Source: Pseudovibrio denitrificans JCM 12308
Lineage (GTDB): Bacteria; Pseudomonadota; Alphaproteobacteria; Rhizobiales; Stappiaceae
Assembly: GCF_001310815.1 (NCBI RefSeq)
Contig: NZ_BAZK01000007.1
Coordinates: 124,001 to 188,000, forward strand
DNA: 64,000 nt
Reading direction: 5' to 3'
Position 1 is the stretch's first letter. Every line of letters starts with the position of its first letter. The notes beneath the pieces were generated by a model. It was not told the origin of the DNA. It was given only the letters and a program-made list of their open reading frames with translations, and did not search any database. The position numbers and the translations under genes were made by a program. Positions 1 to 9,930 of the stretch are shown piece after piece.

Positions 1-64
1 TTGCAGACAATGCTCTATATCTAATCTGTCTGCTGGAGGAGCGAAAGAGCACCCCTCACATCTT

Positions 65-2457
65 TTAGCGGCAGAGCTTTCTGGCAACGTTCAGTACGAA
101 CATCCAGAGGATCGCCTGCGCCCAGACAATGCCGATCAACTCCCAACTGATAGCTGGAACAAGGAAGCCAGATCGACAGATGACAACTGCGAGCAATTGC
201 GTGGTGATAATTGCCATGAGCAATTTGGCGGAGGGTCGAGGTGCCTGCCAGAACCAGTGATCGTGCCTGCAGACGAACAGGAGCAAATGTCCGGCCACAA
301 CCAGCTGCAGGAACATGACGCTCTGCAGTTCTGCGGCTGGCACATCCAGCCAATGTCGTGCGGCCATCATGAGGATGAAGTTCTCGACAACGGATATGAG
401 TCCGAGCACGGTTGCTGTGCGCAGCATGTTTCCGAGTTGCCATTCCATAGGCGCGGGTGCGGCCTCGGTGTTGTCGTAGGCAATGGTGATGATCGGGATA
501 TCATCGAGGAGTGCCAACATAACAATCATGATGGCTGTCAAAGGCACCTCTTCCAGCAACAGCACGCTGGCGGAAACGAACACCATCAGGTTGATAGTCA
601 TCGCCACGCGGTAGTCTACGTAGCTGATCATGCGCGCGAAGATCTTGCGTGCCTCGATCACTGCATCTGTAATGACGGAAAGACCCGGCAGAGTGAGGAT
701 CAGATCTGCTGCTGAACGGGCAGCATCTGTTGCGCCTGAAACGGCAATGCCCACATCCGCCTGCTTCAATGCGGGTGCATCGTTTACGCCGTCTCCTGTC
801 ATGGCAACGTAGTCGCCGGATTGTTGGAGCGCTTTCACGATGCCGTATTTGTGTTCTGGGAATACGCGTGCAAAGCCGTCTGCGTTGACGATCTCCTCGC
901 GGATGTTGGCGGGCAGATTGTCCATGTCCTTGTTTTCGGAAAAGACCTGACTTGCGCTTTCCAGTGAAGTGCCCAGACCCAGCTGTCCTGCAATCTCCCT
1001 GCCAATAGCAACATCGTCACCTGTCACCATCTTAACGGTGATGCCCGCATTCTGAGTTTCTTCGATCACCGCTTTGGAGTCATCGCGTGGTGGGTCGTAG
1101 AGCGAAAGAATTCCCAGCAGCCGCAGCTCGTGTTGTTCGTTGGTTTTGGCGATGCCGAGGGCGCGGAGTCCCTTCGCTGCAAATTCATGCACGGCCTTGC
1201 TGGCTGCAGCCTTCTCTTCAGGCGCGTTGGCACAGAGATCGATCACCACCTGCGGAGCGCCCTTGATCACTTTGAATGCCCCGCGTGGACCGGAGACACC
1301 CGCTTCAGTTCTCTTGCTGACTGGGTCAAACGGTGTAAAGGTGTTCTGCTTGTAAAGTTCCAGGATGCCCCGTTCTGCCTTGCTGACAATCAGGTGGTCG
1401 ATAACGTCCTTCTCGATTGTGCTGGAAGCAAGAGCAGCCATAACCACCAGCTCTTTCTCACTCGCAGCATCAAACAGAACTGGTTCGCCCAAAGTGAGTT
1501 CGTTTTTGGTGAGTGTCCCTGTTTTGTCCGAGCACAGCACATTCACGCCTGCGAGTTCTTCGATGGCCTGCAGATGAGAGACGATGGCTTTCTTTTTGGA
1601 AAGAGTGAGTGCGCCAAGGGCCATGGTGACTGAAAGCACGGCTGGCATGGCGACAGGGATTGAGGCGATGACCAGCACGAGCACCAGCTCGATGATGTCG
1701 AGAATGCTTTGTTGAAGATAGAGCTGTTTGACGATGATAAGCGCAGCAAGCAGAGCCGTGCCCAGAATAAGGAACTTGCCGATGCCCAGAACACTTTTCT
1801 GGAAATGTGAAATGTTGCCGGCGGACTGAACAAGCTTGGCTGTGTTGCCGAAGAACGTATTTCCCCCGGTCGCCGTCACCAAGGCCTGCATTGTGCCTTG
1901 TTTGATGATGGATCCTGAATAAGCCACATCCCCCACTTGTTTATCGACCGGAAGAGACTCGCCTGTGAGTGCTGCTTGATCGACGGCAAGGTACGGCCCA
2001 CTCTCTAAAATGCAGTCAGCAGGAATGATGTCTCCGTTTTCCAGATTGATGATGTCGCCGGGCACGATGTCGGTTGCGGGAATGTCAGCCCACTTCCCGT
2101 CGCGCTTCACGCGGGCTTTCAGTGCATGGAGGATTTCAGCGCTGCCAGTGCATCAGCAGCTTTGCTGCTTTGAACGAACTCGATACCGGAGTTCAGAACC
2201 AGCATGAACAGAATGATGGTGAAATCAGCCCAGTGCTCAATGATTGCGGAAAGGATTGCTGCGATTTCGATGAGCCACGGGATTGGCCCCCAGAATGTCA
2301 GAAGCAGTTGGACCAGCTTGCTGGTTTTCTTCTCTTCCAGCGCATTGGGGCCGTATTGCTTCAGCCTGTTGGATGCGGTGGAACCAGTCAGCCCTTCGGG
2401 TGAGCTTTCCAGGCGTTTGAATTCATCAGCAAGATTGGGCTTATCCTGTTCAGCCAT
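65..2457 (-). pseudogene. P-type (P3A, proton-efflux) ATPase, frameshifted
   Basis: Plasma-membrane-type H+-ATPase that would export protons using ATP. The N-terminal part (112 aa, 2119-2457) and the rest (681 aa, 65-2110) lie in different frames. Restoring one G near 2120 (ATG-CACTG to ATG-GCA-CTG) joins them as one protein of about 800 aa, the normal family length. TGES of the actuator domain is near residue 166, the phosphorylated Asp in DKTGTLT near 308, and the hinge motif GDGVNDAP near 552; several C-terminal membrane segments follow. All catalytic motifs are intact, so a sequencing error is as likely as real inactivation. No partner gene is adjacent. Confidence 0.85.
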
Positions 2458-2652
2458 CAGGTCTTTCCATGCTCTGCACGTGCTTAACTAACCTATTCTC
2501 ACCAGAGCGTGTAAACGGATGATGAGAGAGCGGGGGGCTTCTGCAAACCGTGGTTTCCTGATTACGAAGCTGCTTGCTCAAATTTGGTGCGTCTTGAGTA
2601 CAGGGGAGGGGAGTTACACCTAGCGTTGTGGTTGCGCTCACTGTGTTTCCGT

Positions 2653-2672
2653 AACATACTCACGAGTATGTT
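2653..2672. promoter_or_regulatory. Palindromic operator, copy 1 (AACATACT-N4-AGTATGTT class)
   Basis: AACATACTCACGAGTATGTT is a near-perfect palindrome 20 bp before the start of the quinone-reductase-like gene at 2692. Nearly the same sequence recurs at 8442-8461, between the other two arms of this catabolic island. The size and symmetry are typical of a TetR-family operator. No TetR gene lies inside the island; the regulator at 23926 is one candidate, with no direct evidence. Confidence 0.7.
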
Positions 2673-2691
2673 TTGATTTGGGAGGGAAATC

Positions 2692-3678
2692 ATGCGTGCT
2701 GTTGTTTGTTCGGAATACGGCCCACCAGAAGCGTTGCGGGTTGAAGATGTTGAACGCAAAGAGCCAAAGAAAGGACAAGTGCGGATTGCAGTGGAAGCTG
2801 CAGGCGTCAACTTTCCGGATACGCTGGTGATTGCAGGTAAGTACCAGATCAAGCCACCAATGCCATTCGTGCCAGGTGGAGAGGTCGCGGGTAGAATTGA
2901 AGCGGTTGGTGAAGGTGTGACGGACTTCGCGCCCGGTGACCCCGTTATGGCGCTTCTGCTGCAACAGGGCGGATATGCCGAAGAGGTTGTGGTGGATGCA
3001 TCCGCCGTTATGAAGCGGCCAGAAACCATGTCAGCGCAAGTGGCAGCTGGTTTTACGATGACATACGGCACATCCATGCACGCTCTGAAGCAACGGGCAC
3101 AGTTGCAACCGGGAGAGACGCTGCTTGTTCTCGGTGCTGGCGGTGGTGTTGGGCTGACAGCGGTTGAGATTGGCAAGATTATGGGTGCCAAAGTGATTGC
3201 GGCAGCCAGCTCTGCTGAAAAGCTGGAAGCGGCGCGCAAAGCTGGGGCGGATGAGCTGATCAACTACTCCACGCAGGATCTGAGGGAGCGCCTGAAAGAG
3301 ATTGTCGGCAAGGCAGGCGTTGATGTGGTTTATGATCCAGTCGGTGGTGACCTCTTTGAACAGGCGCTGAGATCAACAGCCTGGAACGGTCGCGCATTGG
3401 TTGTAGGCTTTGCTGCTGGCGATATTCCCTCCATCCCGACTAACCTGCCCTTGCTCAAAGGATGCTCGGTCATGGGTGTGTTCTGGGGCGCATTCCGTAT
3501 GAGAGAGCCAAGGAACGACCAGAATAACTTCTCAGAGCTGCTTAAATGGCTGCAGGAGGGCAAACTCAACCCAACTGTTAGTAGGAGCTATTCGCTTGAA
3601 GAAGCGCCTCAGGCGCTTCGAGACTTGATAGAAAGGCGCGTGGTTGGCAAAGTTGTTCTGGAAACGGGGAGGACTTGA
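2692..3678 (+). CDS. Zinc-independent NAD(P)H:quinone oxidoreductase-like MDR enzyme
   Basis: Medium-chain dehydrogenase/reductase of the quinone-oxidoreductase branch (328 aa). It has an N-terminal GroES-like fold (FPDTLVIAGKYQ, then FVPGGEVAG), then a Rossmann domain with the nucleotide loop GAGGGVGLTAVE near residues 148-159. The catalytic zinc ligands of alcohol dehydrogenases are absent. The start is preceded by GGGAGGGAAATC. It lies 2 nt from the SDR gene downstream, so the two are probably co-transcribed from the palindrome-controlled promoter. Context suggests reduction of an enoyl or quinone-type intermediate of acyl-CoA catabolism; the substrate is unknown. Confidence 0.85.
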   Translation: MRAVVCSEYGPPEALRVEDVERKEPKKGQVRIAVEAAGVNFPDTLVIAGKYQIKPPMPFVPGGEVAGRIEAVGEGVTDFAPGDPVMALLLQQGGYAEEVVVDASAVMKRPETMSAQVAAGFTMTYGTSMHALKQRAQLQPGETLLVLGAGGGVGLTAVEIGKIMGAKVIAAASSAEKLEAARKAGADELINYSTQDLRERLKEIVGKAGVDVVYDPVGGDLFEQALRSTAWNGRALVVGFAAGDIPSIPTNLPLLKGCSVMGVFWGAFRMREPRNDQNNFSELLKWLQEGKLNPTVSRSYSLEEAPQALRDLIERRVVGKVVLETGRT

Positions 3679-3680
3679 CG

Positions 3681-4472
3681 ATGCAACCCAGATTTGCAGG
3701 AGAAACAGCGCTGATCACAGGTGCCGGCAGTGGCATCGGGCGTGCAACCGCCATTCGGCTGGCCGAGGAAGGTGCTGCTGTTGCATTAGTGGACCGCAAC
3801 GAGGAGGGACTGGATGAAACCGCCTCGCTGCTTCCTGAAGGCTGCCGAGCGCGCATTTACGTCGTGGATGTCGCCGATGAGGAGGCCGTTGAAACCTGCG
3901 TGGAGGCCGTTGAAAACACCTTTGGCGGCATCAGTATCCTTTGCAACAATGCTGGCGTTATCTGCGAAGGTTCGTGGGGCGGCAGTCATGAAGACTTCGG
4001 CGACTGGCTCAAGGTTTACGAGGTGAATGTATTGGGTGCGATGCTATTTACCAAGTACACCCGCGAACAGCTCAAAGCTTCGGGCCGTGGTTCTATTGTG
4101 AATACTGCCTCAGTTGCGGGGATTCGCGCTGGCGCAGGTGGAAATGCCTATAGTGCCTCCAAAGCGGCGCTCATCAATTTCACGATGACATCGGCCTGTG
4201 ATTTCGGTGAACATGGGGTGCGTGTGAATGCGGTTTGTCCCGGTCTGATTGAAACCGGAATGACAAAACCGGTGTTTGATCACGCCCGCAGTGTGGGCAA
4301 AGAGGACAAGCTCGGCTCTCGCGCAGAGCTGCGTCGGCACGGCGATCCTGCTGAAGTTGCAGCTACAATTGCATTTCTTGCCAGTAAGGATGCCAGCTTC
4401 ATTACGGGGCAGGCATTGGCCGTGGACGGGGGTAACACATCCTCTCTCAACATGCCTGGAATGAAGATCTGA
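3681..4472 (+). CDS. Short-chain dehydrogenase/reductase (SDR)
   Basis: Classical NAD(P)-dependent SDR of 263 aa. TGAGSGIG cofactor loop near residue 13, NNAG near 92, catalytic Tyr157 and Lys161 in YSASK, and the C-terminal ITGQALAVDGG typical of FabG-like enzymes. ATG 3681 is preferred over TTG 3675 because GGGGAGG lies 8 nt before it. It follows the MDR gene by 2 nt and is followed by a strong hairpin, so it closes a two-gene operon. The likely role is hydroxyacyl or alcohol oxidation in the surrounding pathway. Confidence 0.87.
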   Translation: MQPRFAGETALITGAGSGIGRATAIRLAEEGAAVALVDRNEEGLDETASLLPEGCRARIYVVDVADEEAVETCVEAVENTFGGISILCNNAGVICEGSWGGSHEDFGDWLKVYEVNVLGAMLFTKYTREQLKASGRGSIVNTASVAGIRAGAGGNAYSASKAALINFTMTSACDFGEHGVRVNAVCPGLIETGMTKPVFDHARSVGKEDKLGSRAELRRHGDPAEVAATIAFLASKDASFITGQALAVDGGNTSSLNMPGMKI

Positions 4473-4498
4473 TGAGTTGATTTGGTTAGCCAAAAAGA

Positions 4499-4545
4499 GA
4501 GAGCCAGTCTGCAACACCGGGCAATGCTGTTGCGGACTGGCTCTC
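4499..4545 (+). terminator. Stem-loop after the MDR-SDR operon
   Basis: GAGAGCCAGTCTGCAAC (4499-4515) pairs with GTTGCGGACTGGCTCTC (4529-4545) with one G-T pair. This is a 17-bp stem between convergent genes. No clear U-tract follows, so it may act as a transcript-end stabiliser or bidirectional terminator. Confidence 0.6.
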
Positions 4546-4628
4546 GCTGATCCAAAGGGGTGGACCAGATAACTGCGATTATGAAGTTACTTTAGAAACA
4601 ATCACAAGTAGAAATACGGATTATACAG

Positions 4629-5743
4629 TTAAAGACCCCGTCTTTTTAGCAGAAAGTCTATATGGTGAGCGCTATCACCGAGCATCTCTGTTAACACTCG
4701 GTCGCGTTTCATAAACAATCCGACATCAACTTCATCGGTCATACCGATTCCACCATGCATCTGCACCGCTTCTTCTGTCGCCAGTCGTGAAACCTTAGCA
4801 ACCTTGGCTTTCGCTGCTCGGGTGAGTTCCTCAGCGCTATCTGAGGTTGTATCTATCGATCTCAGCGCGGCAGAGATGAGAGATGCTGTTTCTTCAATCT
4901 GGCAATAAAGGTCGGCCATTCTGTGCTGAAGTGCCTGAAACATGCCAATTGGAACACCAAATTGCTTGCGCTCATTCAGATAGGCTGTTGTGCGCTCTGC
5001 AACCTCTCTGGCAACTCCAAGTTGTTCTGAGGCAGAGATTGCGCGCCCAGACCGGAGTGTGGCTTCCAGCACCTCGGTACCTTTGTCGAGCGGGCAAAGC
5101 AGATCTTTGCCGTCCAGATGCAGATTGGTGATCTGGATGTTCGCCGCATTGCGGCTGTCCAGCATGGCATTGCGTTCAACGTCCACTTCAGCGGCACTTG
5201 GATCGACGAGGAAGAGGCAGGTCTCATCCCCACTCTTTGCAGCCACAATCAGGCGATCTGCATTGTATCCGTCAAACACCGCGCGTTTTCTGGCATTGAG
5301 GATGAAACCGTTCCCATCTGGTTCAGCAGTTGCCTTGATGCGGGAAGGATTGTGTTTTGCGCCTTCATCAATTGCCAAAGCCATGACAGCTTCGCCAGCT
5401 GCGATCTTCGGCCCCCATTCGCTCAGATGCTCGCCTCCTGCCTGACGCAGGGCAATTGCGCTCAAAACAGCGGTTGAGAGGAACGGGGAGGCTGTCAGGT
5501 TGCGGCCCATTTCTTCTGCCACAAGGCCTGCAGCGCGGTGGCCGAAATCATAACCGCCAGCCTCTTCCGGCAGAAGCATGCCGAACCAACCCATCTCGGC
5601 GAGAGTTTTATGGAGCTCCTGATTGAAGCGAGGGCTTCTTTCTGGTCACGCAGATCACGCAGCGCTTGCACCGGGGCGTTTTCTGACATGAAGCCAGCGG
5701 CGGAGTCCTTCAATAGGGTTTCTTCAGAGCTGAAAAGTTCCAT
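4629..5743 (-). pseudogene. Acyl-CoA dehydrogenase (small subunit type), frameshifted
   Basis: FAD-dependent acyl-CoA dehydrogenase. The first 45 residues (from MELFSSEETLL, 5743) are out of frame with the remaining 321 aa (from about 5615). Restoring one A near 5623 gives ALASNQELHKTLAEMGWFGM and a protein of about 371 aa, normal for the family. The C-terminal part has the FAD/oligomerisation signature EEAVQMHGGIGMTDE. It sits 11 nt after the next dehydrogenase (5755-6945) in one operon. Such adjacent pairs often form alpha2-beta2 enzymes for steroid-like or branched acyl-CoA; that pairing is inferred here. Confidence 0.82.
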
Positions 5744-5754
5744 GTTTTCTCTCC

Positions 5755-6945
5755 TTAACCCAGTGATGGCAGACGCAGAACTGCCTTTGAAATGATGGAA
5801 AGCATGATCTCGGAGGTACCACCCTCGATGCTGTTGCCCTTGGAGCGTAACCAGGAAGCTGACTGGTTGCCGATGCCGCTGTTCTCTTCTGGCCCAGACA
5901 GCGCTTCCAGCCCTCCAGCCTGTACAACGAGGCTCTGGCGGCGTTTGTTTAGTTCTGTGCCAAGATACTTCAGCTCCGCAGAACGGGCACCCAGCTGGTT
6001 GCCAGCGCGGTGAAAGTCCTTCGCAGCAGCCAAATGTGCGGTCAGAGCCATCTCATCGACGAGGAAGTCGCCAATATCGGCGCGAAGCAGCGGATCATCC
6101 AGCCGACCGGTTTCATCCAGACCAATCGATTCCACGGCGGTTTCATAAAGCCCCGCAGAACCGCCGAAGATCGCATCCAGATTGCTGACCATTTCGCGTT
6201 CGTGGGTCAGCAGGTACTTGGCGATTGTCCAGCCGTTGCCGCGCTCGTCGACCACGTTTTCCATGGGCACCTTCACTTCATCAAAGAAGGTTTCGCAGAA
6301 GGGAGAACTGCCAGAGATGAGGCGGATTGGCTTGGTGGAAACACCCTCGCTGGTCATATCAAACAGCAGGAAAGAGATGCCCTTGTGCTTCTTCGCGTCT
6401 GGCTCAGTACGCACCAGTGCAAAGATCCAGTCAGCTTTGTCGGCATAGGACGTCCAGATCTTTTGGCCGGAGACGAGGAAGTGATCGCCCATGTCCACGC
6501 CCTTGGTCTGGACGGAAGCCAGGTCGGAGCCGGACCCCGGTTCGGAGTAGCCCTGACACCAACGGATTTCACCGCGGGCGATCTTGGGCAAGTGCTCCAG
6601 TTTCTGCTCGTGGGAGCCGTATTTCAGCAGTGCAGGACCAAGCATCCAGATGCCAAAGCTTTCCAGCGGAGACATGGCGTCGATGCGCTTCATCTCTTCC
6701 TTGAGGATCTTGACCTCATCTCCGCTCAGACCGCCGCCGCCGTATTCTTTCGGCCAGCTTGGAACGGTCCAGCCGCGTTCGGCCATCCGCTCCAGCCACT
6801 GCTTTTGCGCTTCGGACTTGAACGTCCAGTTGCGGCCACCCCAACAGATGTCCTCTTCGGTGGTTACAGCTTTTCGCATGTCCTGAGGGCAGTTCTCTTC
6901 CAGCCAAGCCCTTGTTTCCATGCGGAATTCATCAAGCGATGTCAT
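5755..6945 (-). CDS. Acyl-CoA dehydrogenase (large subunit type)
   Basis: Acyl-CoA dehydrogenase of 396 aa. It has WCQGYSEPGSGSDLASVQT (FAD-binding middle domain, near residue 132), WTSYADKADWIFALVRT, and a C-terminal SKGNSIEGGTSEIMLSIISK, which matches the conserved GGTxEI segment contacting FAD. It belongs to the FadE28/29-like branch often paired with a second, shorter dehydrogenase, here the gene immediately downstream. The gene 63 nt upstream is a third dehydrogenase on the same strand, so all three are probably co-transcribed. Confidence 0.9.
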   Translation of the reverse strand: MTSLDEFRMETRAWLEENCPQDMRKAVTTEEDICWGGRNWTFKSEAQKQWLERMAERGWTVPSWPKEYGGGGLSGDEVKILKEEMKRIDAMSPLESFGIWMLGPALLKYGSHEQKLEHLPKIARGEIRWCQGYSEPGSGSDLASVQTKGVDMGDHFLVSGQKIWTSYADKADWIFALVRTEPDAKKHKGISFLLFDMTSEGVSTKPIRLISGSSPFCETFFDEVKVPMENVVDERGNGWTIAKYLLTHEREMVSNLDAIFGGSAGLYETAVESIGLDETGRLDDPLLRADIGDFLVDEMALTAHLAAAKDFHRAGNQLGARSAELKYLGTELNKRRQSLVVQAGGLEALSGPEENSGIGNQSASWLRSKGNSIEGGTSEIMLSIISKAVLRLPSLG

Positions 6946-7008
6946 TGCGTTCTCCCTGTTTTGGAGTGCAGATGCAAAGAAAAGGAGAGCCGTAGCTCTC
7001 CTGCCCTA

Positions 7009-8268
7009 TCAGATCTTTTCCTGAGTGTGTTTGCGCAGCTCTGAGCGACCAATGAAATTGCGATGCACGGCGTCCGGTCCATCCGCAAAGCGCAAGGTGC
7101 GCAGGTTCATCCAGTTGGTTGCCAATGGTGTGTCCTGCGAGATGCCCTGACCGCCAAACATCTGCATAGCCTCGTCAGTGACCTTCAGAGACATACGCGG
7201 CGCGACCACTTTGATCTGGCTGATCCAGAACGCAGCTTCACGGGCTGAGGCATTATCCATCATCCATGCGGCTTTCAGGCAGAGGAGGCGGGCCTGCTCG
7301 ATCTCCATGCGGCATTCAGCGATGATGTCGAAGTTGGCACCCAGCTTGTAGAGCTGCTTGCCGAAAGCTTCGCGGTTGATAGAGCGCTTACACATCAGCT
7401 CTATTGCTTGTTCTGCCTGTCCAATTGCACGCATACAGTGGTGGATGCGGCCCGGCCCAAGGCGGCCTTGTGCAACTTCAAACCCGCGTCCTTCTTCCAG
7501 AAGCAGGTTCTCAACCGGCACACGCACATCTTCAAACCGCAAATGTAAGTGACCGTGTGGTGCATGGTCATGGCCAAACACCTGCATCGGGCGCAGCTTG
7601 GTGATGCCCGGTGTGTTGGCGTCCACCACGATCATGGAGTGCTGTTGGTGCTTGTTTCCATCTGTTGGGGTGTACACCATGGTGATGTAGACGGCACAGC
7701 GTGGATCACCGGCGCCGGAAGACCACCACTTCTCGCCGTTCAGCACATAATGATCGCCGTCACGCACGCAGGACATGCGGATGTTGGTGGCGTCAGAGGA
7801 GCCGTGGTCCGGCTCTGTCATCAGATAAGCAGAGCGGATTTCGCCGTTGAGCATGCGTTTCAGCCATGTCTCCTTCATGGCGTCAGAACCATAGCGCTCA
7901 AACACTTCCATATTGCCGGTGTCTGGGGCGTTGCAGTTGAATACTTCTGGTGCGAGGGGGGATTTGCCCATCTCCTCTGCCAGATACGCGTATTCAACGG
8001 TGCTAAGGCCATAACCACGCTCAGAGTCCGTCAGCCAGAAATTCCAGAGGCTTTTGGCGCGTGCGCTTGCCTTCAGGCTCTCCAGAATCTCTGTCTGCCG
8101 CGGAGTATGCTGCCAGCGGTCGCCCACGGGAATCTCATCATGGAACTCATCTTCAAGGGGCATGATTTCATCGCGAACCATGGCGCGCACTTGTTCAATC
8201 AGTGGTGCCACACGCGTGCTCACCCCAAGGTCCATAGCTGGACGTTCGGCTAATAAAGTGTCGCTCAT
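7009..8268 (-). CDS. Acyl-CoA dehydrogenase (ACAD10/11-like)
   Basis: Acyl-CoA dehydrogenase of about 419 aa. It contains AYLMTEPDHGSSDATNI, WWSSGAGDPRC and a C-terminal MFGGQGISQDTPLA, the arrangement seen in ACAD11/FadE36-associated enzymes. ATG 8268 is favoured because GGGAGGG lies just upstream; an in-frame TTG at 8283 sits inside that site. An APH-like kinase gene at 10921 is the usual partner of this dehydrogenase type. It is the first gene of the leftward operon and faces the shared palindrome at 8442. Confidence 0.9.
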   Translation of the reverse strand: MSDTLLAERPAMDLGVSTRVAPLIEQVRAMVRDEIMPLEDEFHDEIPVGDRWQHTPRQTEILESLKASARAKSLWNFWLTDSERGYGLSTVEYAYLAEEMGKSPLAPEVFNCNAPDTGNMEVFERYGSDAMKETWLKRMLNGEIRSAYLMTEPDHGSSDATNIRMSCVRDGDHYVLNGEKWWSSGAGDPRCAVYITMVYTPTDGNKHQQHSMIVVDANTPGITKLRPMQVFGHDHAPHGHLHLRFEDVRVPVENLLLEEGRGFEVAQGRLGPGRIHHCMRAIGQAEQAIELMCKRSINREAFGKQLYKLGANFDIIAECRMEIEQARLLCLKAAWMMDNASAREAAFWISQIKVVAPRMSLKVTDEAMQMFGGQGISQDTPLATNWMNLRTLRFADGPDAVHRNFIGRSELRKHTQEKI

Positions 8269-8283
8269 CAATGACCCTCCCAA

Positions 8284-8617
8284 GACATTTGAGCTCTTTT
8301 ATCCTTTCGCCGATGCGGGAAAAATCCGCTTAATATCAATAGGATGTGTGATTATGAGCTCCCACGCACAATCAGGATCCAAGGCTGGAGAGACAAAAGA
8401 TATCTGCTAAAAATTTTGCTTTACAACTCTTGATATACGGAAACATACTAGTGAGTATGTTGTCAACTGCACGCGGCGAGGAGCACGCTTGACCATTGGT
8501 TTAAGGTTGCATCCCCCTAAATAATGGGTACCGGTTTTCGGTTGAGGATGCGCTACAGTCAGGTCACAGGAGATGCGGTGGCAGCTCGAAGAACACTATG
8601 GGAGGTAGGGTGTCTTC
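8284..8617. promoter_or_regulatory. Divergent promoter region with operator copy 2 at 8442-8461
   Basis: This 334-bp intergenic region drives the dehydrogenase operon leftward and the SDR-MaoC-SDR operon rightward. AACATACTAGTGAGTATGTT at 8442-8461 matches the palindrome at 2653-2672 in 17 of 20 positions, so one repressor probably controls all three transcription units. The stretch between the operator and 8600 shows no other convincing gene or motif. Confidence 0.7.
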
Positions 8618-9448
8618 ATGGGATATCTTGAGGAACTGTTTGGTGTTGCTGGCAAAACGGCGCTGGTAACAGGCGGTGGCACCGGCATTGGCCGCATGGT
8701 TGCAACAGCGCTGGCAGAAGGCGGAGCACGCGTTTTCATCTGCTCTCGCAAGCTGGATGTGGTTGAGAAAACTGCAGATGAAATTAATGCCAACCTGAAA
8801 GCCAACAATCCGGAAGCTGCCGGATCTGTTGAAGCATTTCAGGGGGATGTAGGCTCTGAGGAGGGTGTGCTTGCACTGGCTGAAGCAGTGCGTGAGCGGA
8901 GCCCGAAGCTGGACATTCTGGTCAACAACGCTGGCATCACCTGGGGCGAGCCACTGGGCTCTTTCCCTTACTTCGCGTGGAAGCGTGTGATGGATGTGAA
9001 CGTGGCGGGCCTGTTCCACCTGACCCAGACCTTGCTGCCAGAACTGAAAGCCAGCGGACGTCCGGAAGATCCGGCTCGTGTGATCAATCTTGGCTCCGTA
9101 ATGGGCTCTACCCCAATTGGGGACGGCGCATATTCATATTCCGCATCCAAAGCCGCAGTGCACCAGCTGACGCGAATTCTCGCCAAAGAGCTGGCGCATG
9201 AACACATCACGTTCAACGGCTTCGCACCGGGGCCGTTCCAATCCAACATGACAGCGTTTGCGACGGATACGGACGAGAAAGCTGCTCGTGTCGGCAAAGG
9301 CGTGCCTCTTGGGCGGATCGGCCACCCGGACGATATTGCAGGTGCAACACTGTTCCTGTGTGGCAAGGGCGGATCTTACGTGACGGGTGAGGTGATCCCA
9401 CTGGATGGCGGCATTCACATTGCCACTGGCACAAACCTGTTTGGATAG
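8618..9448 (+). CDS. Short-chain dehydrogenase/reductase (SDR)
   Basis: SDR of 276 aa. Cofactor loop TGGGTGIGR near residue 17, NNAGITWGE, and YSASK with Tyr174 and Lys178. GSYVTGEVIPLDGG closes the fold. It is first in the rightward operon, 11 nt before the MaoC gene. The family oxidises hydroxyacyl or secondary alcohol groups; with MaoC next to it, a 3-hydroxyacyl-CoA dehydrogenase role fits but is inferred. Confidence 0.87.
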   Translation: MGYLEELFGVAGKTALVTGGGTGIGRMVATALAEGGARVFICSRKLDVVEKTADEINANLKANNPEAAGSVEAFQGDVGSEEGVLALAEAVRERSPKLDILVNNAGITWGEPLGSFPYFAWKRVMDVNVAGLFHLTQTLLPELKASGRPEDPARVINLGSVMGSTPIGDGAYSYSASKAAVHQLTRILAKELAHEHITFNGFAPGPFQSNMTAFATDTDEKAARVGKGVPLGRIGHPDDIAGATLFLCGKGGSYVTGEVIPLDGGIHIATGTNLFG

Positions 9449-9459
9449 GGAGAAGCCCT

Positions 9460-9930
9460 GTGGAACTGACAGTAGAAGAACTAGAGGCCCGTGTTGGCCA
9501 GCAGATTGGCTTGTCTGACTGGGTGGAAGTGGATCAGGAGATGATCTCCACCTTCGGCAAACTGACGTTTGATGAGCAGTTCATCCATATGGATCCCGAG
9601 CGTGCTAAGGCGGAAACCCCTTTTGGGGGAACCATCGCCCATGGGTTCCTTACGCTTTCACTCGCCAGCAAGTTCGCTATCGAATCCCTGCCGGATGTGA
9701 AAGGGCGGACCATGGGCATCAACTATGGTTTCAATAAAATCCGCTTTTTGCATCCCGTCGCCACTGGTAAACGCATTCGGGGACGTTTCACTCTGGATGG
9801 TCTGACCCGCAAGGGAGATGGGCAGATCCTCCAGGAGTTTGGTCTTTCAATAGAGATTGAGGGTGTTGAAAGCCCTGCGTTGGTCGCACAATGGCTGACT
9901 ATGACGTTTTTTGAGGAGGTAGCTGCATGA
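9460..9930 (+). CDS. MaoC-like (R)-specific enoyl-CoA hydratase
   Basis: Single hot-dog-domain hydratase of 156 aa. FIHMDPERAKAETPFGGTIAHGFLTLSL contains the hydratase-2 segment, with catalytic Asp and His expected in DPERA and AHGF. The start is GTG 9460 after GGGAGAAG. The stop overlaps the next SDR start by 4 nt (ATGA), indicating translational coupling. The SDR-MaoC-SDR order fits hydration and oxidation steps of a beta-oxidation-like route. Confidence 0.88.
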   Translation: MELTVEELEARVGQQIGLSDWVEVDQEMISTFGKLTFDEQFIHMDPERAKAETPFGGTIAHGFLTLSLASKFAIESLPDVKGRTMGINYGFNKIRFLHPVATGKRIRGRFTLDGLTRKGDGQILQEFGLSIEIEGVESPALVAQWLTMTFFEEVAA

